19,257 bases of DNA, from contig DCGZ01000179.1 in NCBI GenBank assembly GCA_002314675.1, positions 239-19,495 of the forward strand, read 5' to 3'. A program made the position numbers and the translations under genes. Within the stretch, counting starts at the first letter, position 1; every line of letters begins with the position of its first letter. The notes below the pieces were generated by a model, which was not told the origin of the DNA, did not search any database, and saw only the letters and a program-made list of their open reading frames with translations. Shown here one piece after another: positions 7,015 to 13,630 of the stretch. Origin of the DNA: Fibrobacter sp. UBA1765 (GTDB lineage: Bacteria > Fibrobacterota > Fibrobacteria > Fibrobacterales > Fibrobacteraceae).

Positions 7015-8307
7015 TTAAAACAGATTCACCTTGTTTAATGGCTGGCGCATTTCTACAGAAATTCCCAAAAGAAGCTGATTTATTGCGCCCCATTTTTTTC
7101 GGTCTTTCGCAGGATCGTCAAATTTCATGCCCTTGACTAGCCATTCTATTTTCGGCGTGATATTTACAAGGTCACCTACTGGGAATCGCTTAAGCAATTG
7201 CGCGCCGCCCATGAAAGCAAAGGTCATCACGGAATCATTTTCTACATAAAATTCATCAAAGCCAATGCCGCCCAAAATATCCAGGGCGTAATTTTCATAC
7301 TCAAATGTATAACCAAGCAAGCCATCAAGCCCCGCTGCAGAAATTTCCTTCCCCGAAATCATGGCATCAACCTGGATTTGCACAATCACATTGTACACTT
7401 GAATTCTTGCATGCGGTATGCTAAATGTAAAAGATTCCTGTACCGGGTCAAACGCAGAACTCATAAAAGATTTGCCAGCCGCAAGTCCAATACTCAACCC
7501 AAGCACTGGAGACTTTTTATCCGTTTCATGCAAAGCTTCTGCAATATCTTGAGTCACCATGGCTTCAAGCGCTGGCCGATAGCGACTGTTTGGATAGGCA
7601 TTTAAAAACTGGTCACGCAAAAACAGCAACCATTCGTAATCCATATCGTAATAGCTTTCGTGCGAATACGGGTTATCATTTCGGACCCAGAGATACGCCC
7701 AAGCAGCACCGATTTCACTAGCCACCGCCTGTGGAGATTTTACAGCAGCCTTCGCAACATCCGTCACAACATCCTTTCGAATCAATTCCCTTACCATGTA
7801 CTCTGCAATGGAGCCTGTCAGGAGTGTTGAGTTCTTCTTTAACATTGTCTTTTTGCTATACGAATAGAACATGTCGTACTTGGCAATAAAATAATCCAGG
7901 AGCAAATTGTAAAATGCGTTGTCCTCAACACTCAAAACTCGCCCATTTATTTCGCGACCATAAAATGTTTGATAATTGGTATAGACTCTCGGGAAATATT
8001 CCCCTTCAGCTTGTGTCTTGGAAAACAGAGCTCTGACTTTTTTCGTTAAAAGATCCTGTTTCGTTTTGTCTTGGCAAAGATGTGAACTGACATTCGGGGC
8101 GGCTTCTGCGATGTAGTCAAGAAGCTCGGGAATTTTTTCATAAACGTAATTCTCATCAGTTTGATGCAAGGCTCTAGTACGACTATTCCGCATTTCATCA
8201 ATGACGTGCAAATCAAAGTCGCAGGCATCAATACTCGCATTGTTTTCAACAGCGATCGCAGGCAGAGCCCAAAGCAGCAAGAAGAATGTGAAAAGAATTT
8301 TGCCCAT
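7015..8307 (-). CDS. Exported protein, possible outer-membrane or envelope protein, 430 aa
   Basis: First gene of the minus-strand pair. MGKILFTFFLLLWALPAIA is a signal peptide with probable cleavage after AIA. Residues about 20-270 look mainly helical, with a Tyr-rich segment (NDNPYSHESYYDMDYEWLLFLRDQFLNAYPNSRYRPALEAM) resembling TPR-like or tetratricopeptide-linked regions, but I cannot confirm a repeat. Residues about 275-430 look like beta-strands (LGLSIGLAAGKSF, ALDILGGIGFDEFYV, SVMTFAFMGGAQL) and the protein ends in Phe, as barrel proteins do. There is no Shine-Dalgarno; TATATT lies 9 bases upstream of the ATG, so the transcript may be leaderless. Function unknown. Confidence 0.82.
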   Translation of the reverse strand: MGKILFTFFLLLWALPAIAVENNASIDACDFDLHVIDEMRNSRTRALHQTDENYVYEKIPELLDYIAEAAPNVSSHLCQDKTKQDLLTKKVRALFSKTQAEGEYFPRVYTNYQTFYGREINGRVLSVEDNAFYNLLLDYFIAKYDMFYSYSKKTMLKKNSTLLTGSIAEYMVRELIRKDVVTDVAKAAVKSPQAVASEIGAAWAYLWVRNDNPYSHESYYDMDYEWLLFLRDQFLNAYPNSRYRPALEAMVTQDIAEALHETDKKSPVLGLSIGLAAGKSFMSSAFDPVQESFTFSIPHARIQVYNVIVQIQVDAMISGKEISAAGLDGLLGYTFEYENYALDILGGIGFDEFYVENDSVMTFAFMGGAQLLKRFPVGDLVNITPKIEWLVKGMKFDDPAKDRKKWGAINQLLLGISVEMRQPLNKVNLF

Positions 8308-8316
8308 TAGTAAATC

Positions 8317-8322
8317 AATATA
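8317..8322 (-). promoter_or_regulatory. Putative -10 box of the two-gene exported-protein operon
   Basis: TATATT on the minus strand, separated by 9 bases from the ATG at 8307, with no ribosome-binding site between. This geometry would give a leaderless or nearly leaderless mRNA, as proposed for proA. Confidence 0.45.
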
Positions 8323-8448
8323 ACATTATTTAATAGCCAGGTTGCAACAACCACCTTCACAATCACACACTATGCCCCCCCCAAACACTACCAGGGCAAG
8401 CATTTTCACAAAGCAGCCACACATTTTCATACAAACTAAACATGCGAT

Positions 8449-8674
8449 GGCGGATAAAAGCGGCGTTTTTTGAATTCTTACCCGCCGTAATTGACAAAAT
8501 TTAACACAATTAACGAGAAAATTTTAAAATTTCACAAAACAGGCACCGTCCTGGCAGATAAATCAAAGTGATCAAGCCACTTTTATCCGCCAAAAACACC
8601 AAATACAACCAACAAAGCCCGCAACAACAGCAATTCCGGCGGATAAAACAATGCAATCACCCCCGTTTTATCCG
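8449..8674. repeat. Three-palindrome intergenic element, copy B
   Basis: Second copy of the element at 5198-5423, in the 8308-8843 gap upstream of aspS and in the same orientation. Units lie at 8449-8486 (38 bases), 8553-8591 (39) and 8638-8674 (37); left arms start 104 and 85 bases apart, exactly as in copy A. Arm-specific variants are shared: the second left arm is GGCAGATAAA and the third right arm is TTTATCCGTA in both copies. Sequence between arms is largely different. A further arm-like GGCAAATAAA occurs at 8724-8733. The rest of the gap (8308-8448) shows only a small palindrome GGTTG-CAA-CAACC at 8340-8352. Confidence 0.85.
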
Positions 8675-8760
8675 TACTTTTCGCAAAAAGCCACTCCTCA
8701 ACAGCTCCAAAATTGTACTCTTCGGCAAATAAAATTCCCAAGCAACGCAAAATTCAACGT

Positions 8761-8794
8761 ATCTCTCGTCTCTCGTCACTCGCCTCTCGCCTCC
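8761..8794. repeat. Degenerate TCTCGTC/TCGCC run
   Basis: A pyrimidine-rich stretch of short imperfect repeats (CTCTCGTC, CACTCGCC, TCTCGCC) just upstream of the aspS promoter box. Its first 11 bases (ATCTCTCGTCT) recur at 19153-19163 near the right end of the window. Meaning unknown. Confidence 0.5.
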
Positions 8795-8801
8795 AATTAA
8801 C

Positions 8802-8809
8802 TATCTTTG
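8802..8809 (+). promoter_or_regulatory. Putative aspS promoter box TATCTTTG
   Basis: Matches the TAnnTTTG consensus known for Bacteroidetes -7 elements and resembles the thi operon box TATATTTG. It lies 34 bases before the aspS ATG, leaving room for the AAGGA ribosome-binding site at 8830-8834. No clear TTTG -33 element. Confidence 0.45.
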
Positions 8810-8843
8810 CCACCGAAAAAGTTTTTTTCAAGGATTAACCACT

Positions 8844-10632
8844 ATGATGAAACGTACACACAACTGCGGCGAACTTCGCGCTGCAAATGTTGGAGAAGTA
8901 GTTACCCTCAACGGTTGGGTAGACCGTCGCCGTGACCACGGTGGCGTTATTTTTGTTGACCTCCGCGACAAGTATGGCAAGACCCAGATTGTTTTCAACC
9001 CTGACTACAATTCTGAAGTTATGCCAATCGCAGAACAGCTCCGTAACGAATACGTAATCGCTGTTACTGGTAAGGTTCTCGCTCGCGAAGCTGGCAACAC
9101 CAACGACAAGCTCCCTACTGGTGAAATCGAAATCAAGATCGACAAGATCGAAATCTTGAACGCCGTTACCAACCTTATTCCGCTCGAAATCAACAATCCG
9201 AACGAAGAAAGCAAGGAAAACGACGACCTCCGTTTGCAGTACCGCTACCTCGACCTTCGCCGCCCATGGATCCAGCGCAAGCTCATCCTCAAGAGCCAGT
9301 TCCTCAAGGCTGTGTACGACTTCTTCTACAGCAACGGTTTTGAAAACATCGAAACTCCGGTGCTCTGCAAGTCCACTCCGGAAGGCGCTCGCGACTACCT
9401 CGTGCCGAGCCGTGTAAACCCGGGTAAGTTCTACGCTCTCCCGCAGAGCCCGCAGCAGTACAAGCAGCTTTTGATGATTGCTGGCATGGACCGCTATTTC
9501 CAGATCGCAAAGTGCTTCCGTGACGAAGACCTTCGCGCTGACCGCCAGCCGGAATTCACTCAGATCGACGTCGAAATGTCTTTCGTAGACCAGGACGACG
9601 TGATGGGCATGTTCGACAAGTTCGTTACCGAAGTTCTCGGTAAGGTTTGGAACTTCGAACCGCCTAAGAAGATCCGCCGCATGAAATGGGCAGAAGCAAT
9701 GCTCAAGTACGGTTCCGACAAGCCAGACCTCCGCTTTGACCTTGAAATCCATGACGTTTCCGAAATCGGCGCAAAGAGCGAATTCGGCGTGTTCAAGAAC
9801 TGCGTTGCCGGTGGCGGCAAGATCCGCGGTATCGCTGCCAAGGGTTGCGTTGACTTTACCCGTAAGCAGATCGACGAACTCACCGCCTACGTTGCAAAGT
9901 ACGGTTCCAAGGGTCTCGTATGGATGCGCGTCAAGGAAAACGACGAAGTGGAAACCCAGGTTGGCAAGTTCTTTACAACAGAACAGCTCAACGAACTCCG
10001 CGACGCTGTTGGCGCAAAGTGCGGCGACATGATGTTCTTTATTGCAGGTCCTGAAAAGGTTGCAGCAACCGCCATGGGTCAGCTCCGTCTTGGAAGTTGC
10101 TCGCATCAAGGGCCTCCGCGATCCGAAGAAGCGCGAATTCGTTTGGATTACAGAATTCCCGATGTTCGAATACAGCGACACCGAAGGCCGCTACATGGCT
10201 ATGCACCACCCGTTCACCAACCCGCTCCCGGAACACCTCGACATGATGCTTTCTGGCAACCTCAAGGATTGCAACGCAGAAGCATACGACCTTGTTTTGA
10301 ACGGTGTTGAAATCGGCGGTGGTTCCGTTCGTATCCACAACCCGGAAGTCCAGGAAAAGGTATTCCGCCTGCTCGGCCTTACCGAAGAACAGGTTCAGGA
10401 AAAGTTCGGCTTCTTCGTTGACGCATTCAAGTTCGGCGCACCTCCGCACGGTGGTCTCGCATTCGGCCTTGACCGCGTTGTTGCTACAATGGAAGGTGAA
10501 GAATCCATCCGTGACTTCATCGCATTCCCGAAGAACACTAGCGCATCTAGCCCAATGGACCAGAGCCCAAGCGACGTGGATCTCCAACAGTTGCAGGATA
10601 TCCATATTGCAATCAACATTGCAAAGAAGTAA
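8844..10632 (+). CDS. aspS: Aspartyl-tRNA synthetase, reading frame broken by one extra base
   Basis: Class II synthetase that charges tRNA with aspartate. The frame from 8844 is correct up to Leu416 (codon 10089-10091); it then reads LGSCSHQG and continues out of frame to 10310. Removing one G at 10092-10093 restores LEVARIKGLRDPKKREFVW and the frame ending at 10632, giving 595 aa, normal for bacterial AspRS. Domains: N-terminal OB fold (GWVDRRRDHGGVIFVDLRD, 24-42), YLDLRR motif (135-140), Asp-binding LPQSPQQYKQLLM (199-211), motif 2 FRDEDLRADRQPEFTQID (225-242), GAD insert, and motif 3 GGLAFGLDRV in the restored part. AAGGA precedes the ATG by 9 bases. As the gene is normally essential, a sequencing error is the likeliest cause. 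His32 and Gly84 resemble non-discriminating AspRS. Confidence 0.96.
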
Positions 10633-10667
10633 TCTGTTCCCTTCGCATTGCGAACTACAGAGTTCAA

Positions 10668-10702
10668 AAGGTTCCGAGTTTATGCTCGGGGCCTTTTTTT
10701 TT
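10668..10702 (+). terminator. Rho-independent terminator after aspS
   Basis: Stem AAGGTTCCGAG / CTCGGGGCCTT with a 6-base loop (10679-10684) and two G-U pairs, followed by a run of nine T bases. It lies 35 bases after the aspS stop and separates aspS from the next gene. Confidence 0.92.
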
Positions 10703-10719
10703 AGAAACTTAAATTTATG

Positions 10720-10744
10720 GTATCATTCACAAAATAAATGATAC
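10720..10744. promoter_or_regulatory. Perfect inverted repeat upstream of the outer-membrane protein gene, possible operator
   Basis: GTATCATT and AATGATAC are perfect 8-base inverted arms separated by 9 bases. The right arm covers the place where a -35 box would sit relative to the TATATG box at 10762-10767. A dimeric regulator binding here could block or assist RNA polymerase. No T tract follows, so it is not a simple terminator. Confidence 0.4.
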
Positions 10745-10761
10745 GCAATCAATTTTCTTTT

Positions 10762-10767
10762 TATATG
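10762..10767 (+). promoter_or_regulatory. Putative -10 box of the coiled-coil outer-membrane protein gene
   Basis: TATATG, ending 9 bases before the ATG at 10777. There is no Shine-Dalgarno sequence between the box and the start, so the mRNA could be leaderless. Confidence 0.4.
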
Positions 10768-10776
10768 TTTCTATTC

Positions 10777-12291
10777 ATGAATATCAAGAAGAATTTATTG
10801 TATCTCCATTTAGCACTTGCAAGCTTTGCGTTTGCGGAACCAAGCGACGTTCAGGAACAGGCAAGTGCAATCGCAGAACAAGAGCAAGTTATCGCAAACG
10901 ATTCTAGCGCTACGGCTAATCCAGAAGAAAAAGCAATCACTGAAAAAGACATCGAACCAATAACAAATAACTTGCAGGAATTACAAGCAAGTTCAGACGC
11001 CTTGAAACAAGAAATAGAAACGCTCAAGGCTACTATAGAAGCACAAAATAAGGCTTCAGCAGAAGCAAACGAAAAGATTGCAAAAATTACAGAAGAACAA
11101 GCCGCAATGAAAGCTGCCGAACAGGAAAGGCTCGAAATAGAAGAAGCAAAAAAAGCAGCAGAAGCAGCAAAGGCAAAAGAAGAAGTTGACAATGCGCTCA
11201 AGGTTCTACATGGAAACGCATACAACGCATCGGGTAATGTCGCAGCACAGTCAACCATTGGGGGCGATTTAGCTATACCGCATAAAATGTACGGTCACAA
11301 GCTTGCCTACATGGAGCCGATTAACGAAAATGGAGCCATTGCATTTGGTCAGAACACCACTTACTTTATGTCATTTGACAATGCCAACGAACTTGGCGTA
11401 ATATCCATTGGTTCTACGGCAAAATCATTCGGTTTTTCTTTGGAAGCAGCCCTCGGCAAAAAATGGCAATATAAGGATTATCCAAACGGAGGCGAAGAAA
11501 ATTCATTTACAACAAAATCCGGGCACATGTATGGAGCCACAGCGTCTATGCTGCTTGGAAATATTGACGTAGCTTTAAAAGGCCAGTTTGTAAACCCGGA
11601 ACTGGAGGAAGATACGACAACTAACATATATTCCGAAAAGCACGAAATCAAGCATGAAATTTGGGATGCAAAAGGAAAGCTTGTTATAACAAACACAAGC
11701 AATCCTGCATTTGCCTGGGAATTTGACTTAAACTTTTTGCGCCATAATGCAGTAACGCATTCTACAGAAAAGAACATACAGCATGTCGAAGACGGTAAAG
11801 ACTACTTAGCTACATACAAAAAAACACAGTCAGACACGTCGTCTAGAATAGAAATTGTTCCTGAATTAAAAATTGGCGCAGCCGTATTGAAATCGGGGAA
11901 ATCCAGAGTATTACTTGGCTTGAATACAAAAATCCCATACATGGTATATGATAGAATTGATGGAATTTGCAGTAGAAACAATCAGCTGGCGGTATTTGTA
12001 AAACCAAATGCCCTTGCAGAAACTTCTCTCAGCAAATACCTGATTGTCTTCGGTAGCATTGATTATGAGCTGAACTTGTTTTCATGGAGAGATTCCTATA
12101 TCAACGAGGAAGCAATCAAATCTATAGAAATCAACTCGGGAACAACAACGGTAAATTTTGGAGCCCGCATCGCATACGAACAGCTAGCAATGGAAATGGG
12201 CTTTACCAGGCAATTCCTAAAGAATCCGTTCCATGCCATAGATTCAGAAGACGACATTGCAGTAAACATAGGGGCAATGCTTAGCTTCTAA
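10777..12291 (+). CDS. Putative outer-membrane protein with coiled-coil stalk and beta-barrel
   Basis: 504 aa from ATG 10777, chosen because MNIKKNLLYLHLALASFAFA is a clean signal peptide (cleavage after AFA); the ATG at 10738 would add 13 residues and lies inside an inverted repeat. Residues about 62-145 form a long Ala/Glu/Lys-rich coiled coil (NLQELQASSDALKQEIETL... through EEAKKAAEAAKAKEEVDN). Residues about 160-504 alternate strand-like segments, such as GAIAFGQNTTYFMSF, GATASMLLGNIDVALKGQF and TVNFGARIAYEQLAMEMGF, and the protein ends in NIGAMLSF with terminal Phe, the usual signal for barrel assembly. A tethering coil plus barrel recalls Omp-alpha/OmpM-like proteins, but I did not identify a family. 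Terminated by the hairpin at 12296. Confidence 0.83.
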   Translation: MNIKKNLLYLHLALASFAFAEPSDVQEQASAIAEQEQVIANDSSATANPEEKAITEKDIEPITNNLQELQASSDALKQEIETLKATIEAQNKASAEANEKIAKITEEQAAMKAAEQERLEIEEAKKAAEAAKAKEEVDNALKVLHGNAYNASGNVAAQSTIGGDLAIPHKMYGHKLAYMEPINENGAIAFGQNTTYFMSFDNANELGVISIGSTAKSFGFSLEAALGKKWQYKDYPNGGEENSFTTKSGHMYGATASMLLGNIDVALKGQFVNPELEEDTTTNIYSEKHEIKHEIWDAKGKLVITNTSNPAFAWEFDLNFLRHNAVTHSTEKNIQHVEDGKDYLATYKKTQSDTSSRIEIVPELKIGAAVLKSGKSRVLLGLNTKIPYMVYDRIDGICSRNNQLAVFVKPNALAETSLSKYLIVFGSIDYELNLFSWRDSYINEEAIKSIEINSGTTTVNFGARIAYEQLAMEMGFTRQFLKNPFHAIDSEDDIAVNIGAMLSF

Positions 12292-12295
12292 AAGT

Positions 12296-12325
12296 AAAAG
12301 AGCGACCTTGACGGTCGCTCTTTTT
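12296..12325. terminator. Bidirectional rho-independent terminator
   Basis: Perfect stem AAAAGAGCGACC / GGTCGCTCTTTT with loop TTGAC and T runs on both sides when read from either strand. It sits between two convergent genes (stops at 12291 and 12328) and can serve both. Confidence 0.92.
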
Positions 12326-12327
12326 AA

Positions 12328-12885
12328 CTAAAGATTTTTGCCATCGCTAAAGGCCTTGCCAACACGGTCCCCGATCGCAATATACGAATGCTTTACGGTA
12401 TCAAATACAACAGCATTCAACTTGACAAGATCAATTTTACCGTCAGCATCAAGCACGGATTCCTCGGCTGAAACATTCACGACTCGCGCTATGCAAAGCT
12501 CCGCCTCGGCATCGTAACTTTCAAATTCGCATTCTAGAGCCACAGGGAATTCAGTAATAATCGGAGCGTCCACATTTTCAGCTCGTTCTGCATGCAAGCC
12601 GGACTTAGCAAATTTTTCAGAATCCTTATGACCAGAAACGATTCCTAAAAAATCAACTTGCTTAATGTGGGCTACATCGGCAAAACTGACAGTAAACGCC
12701 TTGCGATTTAAAATATTATCCATGCTCTTATGCGAAGCGGCAATATAAATAGCAACCTTGTCATAATCGGCACAACTCCCCCATGCAGCGACCATTGTAT
12801 TGGGAGAATTATCTTCGTTATAAGATGAGATTACAAGTACCGGCTGCGGGTACATATAGGCCTTTGGGCCAAAATTTTTACGCAT
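12328..12885 (-). CDS. Flavin reductase-like (FMN-binding split-barrel) protein
   Basis: 185-aa soluble protein of the flavin-reductase/flavoredoxin-like family. MRKNFGPKAYMYPQPVLVISSYNEDNSPNTMVAAWGSCADYDKVAIYIAASHKSMDNILNRKAFTVSF shows the hallmark order: PQPVLVI strand, the substrate-neutral NTMVAAW turn, then SHKSMDNI, which contacts flavin in relatives, and the FTVSF strand. FLGIVSGHKDSEKF (79-92) matches the conserved G-x-x-SG-x-x-x-DKF block. Members bind FMN and act as electron carriers or flavin reductases in anaerobes; the partner is not visible here. Start 12885 was chosen because AAGGAAA lies about 7 bases upstream; the longer reading from 12933 would begin within the upstream gene's terminator. 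Confidence 0.9.
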   Translation of the reverse strand: MRKNFGPKAYMYPQPVLVISSYNEDNSPNTMVAAWGSCADYDKVAIYIAASHKSMDNILNRKAFTVSFADVAHIKQVDFLGIVSGHKDSEKFAKSGLHAERAENVDAPIITEFPVALECEFESYDAEAELCIARVVNVSAEESVLDADGKIDLVKLNAVVFDTVKHSYIAIGDRVGKAFSDGKNL

Positions 12886-12903
12886 AGAATTTCCTTTTTT
12901 CAA

Positions 12904-12939
12904 TAAAAAATCCCGGTGCACAAAAAAATGCAACCGGGA
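12904..12939 (-). terminator. Rho-independent terminator of the 65-aa gene
   Basis: Read on the minus strand: TCCCGGTTGCA, an A/T-rich loop of T bases, TGCACCGGGA, then TTTTTT. One base is bulged. It lies 21 bases after the stop of the 65-aa gene and just upstream of the flavin-reductase-like gene, so the latter needs its own promoter or read-through. Confidence 0.8.
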
Positions 12940-12960
12940 ACAAAATTTTTGTATTAGCTA

Positions 12961-13158
12961 TTAAAGGCCACGACGTTCTGCATCGAGCAAAAGAGAAGAC
13001 AAGGATTCTTCTACAGTGGAATTAAAATCGCCAGCGCCAAGAGAGCAGTTAGAAACAACTTGGCCACCACGGCTCAAGCGGATAATAGAAAAGCCGCCTT
13101 CTTCGGAGAAAGATACAGAAAGACCCATTTTCAATGCCTTTGCAAGCAATTCGCGCAT
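12961..13158 (-). CDS. Small hypothetical protein, 65 aa
   Basis: A 65-residue protein, MRELLAKALKMGLSVSFSEEGGFSIIRLSRGGQVVSNCSLGAGDF..., predicted to have an N-terminal helix, a two- or three-strand sheet and a C-terminal helix (VEESLSSLLLDAERRGL). Family not recognised. A strong GGAG ribosome-binding site lies 7 bases before the ATG and a clear terminator follows, which supports a real monocistronic gene. The leader holds a hairpin (13182-13196). No signal peptide or membrane segment. Confidence 0.78.
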   Translation of the reverse strand: MRELLAKALKMGLSVSFSEEGGFSIIRLSRGGQVVSNCSLGAGDFNSTVEESLSSLLLDAERRGL

Positions 13159-13181
13159 ATTTAGCTCCTATCTGGAATAAA

Positions 13182-13196
13182 AGGCACCAAGTGCCT
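13182..13196 (-). other. Hairpin in the leader of the 65-aa gene
   Basis: AGGCAC-TTG-GTGCCT on the minus strand, followed by TTTATT and located 24-38 bases upstream of the ATG. It could be a weak attenuator or an mRNA-stabilising structure. The same GGCAC / GTGCC stem recurs at 19167-19179, so it may instead be one of the window's dispersed palindromes. Confidence 0.45.
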
Positions 13197-13325
13197 AAAA
13201 AATGTTAACGCGCTAAAACTACACTATTAAACTTTAAAAAGCAACAGAATTTTTACTTAAAATGCTAAAACACGCCTTTTTTAGTAGGTAACCCCCTATA
13301 AAACTTCGTAAAAGCAAAATTTTTC

Positions 13326-13333
13326 TATATTTG
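13326..13333 (+). promoter_or_regulatory. Putative thi operon promoter box TATATTTG
   Basis: Fits TAnnTTTG (Bacteroidetes-type) and also TATATT as a sigma-70-like -10. It ends 6 bases before the first paired base of the TPP riboswitch (13340), so the transcript would begin almost exactly at the aptamer. No good -35 box. Confidence 0.55.
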
Positions 13334-13337
13334 CAAA

Positions 13338-13420
13338 CGATACGGGAGCTGGTTAAACCGGCTGAGAGGAAGTTTAAGACTTCGACCGCACCTGATTTGG
13401 ATAATGCCAACGGAGGTATA
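13338..13420 (+). ncRNA. TPP riboswitch (THI element)
   Basis: Contains the conserved core of the thiamine pyrophosphate aptamer: GGGAGC (13344-13349), CTGAGAGG (13362-13369), ACCTGATTTGGATAATGCCA (13390-13409) and CGGAGG (13411-13416). Stem P1 forms between AUAC (13340-13343) and GUAU (13416-13419). P3 is very short, and a small extra hairpin AAGT-TTAAG-ACTT (13370-13382) follows the CTGAGAG motif. The ribosome-binding site GGAGG of thiS (13412-13416) is part of the conserved 3' aptamer strand, so ligand binding should hide it directly; no separate terminator platform is present. Controls thiS and, through the operon, thiFGH. Confidence 0.96.
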
Positions 13421-13630
13421 ATGATTAAGGTCAATGGCATCGACATCGAAGCCGACGGTACCGTTTTTGCGGACAAGACCGTCGCAGAATATCTTTCCAC
13501 CACAAACTATGACTGCAAGCGCATTGCCGTAGAAAAAAACGGCGATATTGTGCCTAAGGCCAAGTATGCAGAAACGCTCCTTGCCGAAGGAGATTCCCTG
13601 GAAGTCGTGAGTTTTGTGGGAGGCGGTTGA
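13421..13630 (+). CDS. thiS: Sulfur carrier protein ThiS
   Basis: 69-aa ubiquitin-fold protein that carries sulfur as a C-terminal thiocarboxylate for thiazole formation. Typical features: MIKVNGIDIEADG start, hydrophobic core, the EGDSLEVVSFVGGG ending, and the essential diglycine C-terminus. The ATG at 13421 was chosen because GGAGG lies 4 bases upstream and the protein has family length; the open frame further upstream is riboswitch. The stop codon overlaps the thiF start by one base (TGATG). Acts with ThiF (adenylation) and ThiG/ThiH in the cytoplasm. Confidence 0.97.
   Translation: MIKVNGIDIEADGTVFADKTVAEYLSTTNYDCKRIAVEKNGDIVPKAKYAETLLAEGDSLEVVSFVGGG

Noticed and set aside
10085..10100. 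Programmed +1 frameshift in aspS
   Set aside because: No slippery codon followed by a stop or rare codon, no stimulatory element seen, and programmed frameshifting is not known for aspS; one extra base is the simpler explanation.
8835..10181. 448-codon open frame on the minus strand
   Set aside because: It lies entirely opposite aspS, has no ribosome-binding site and its composition is that expected from the codon bias of the sense gene.
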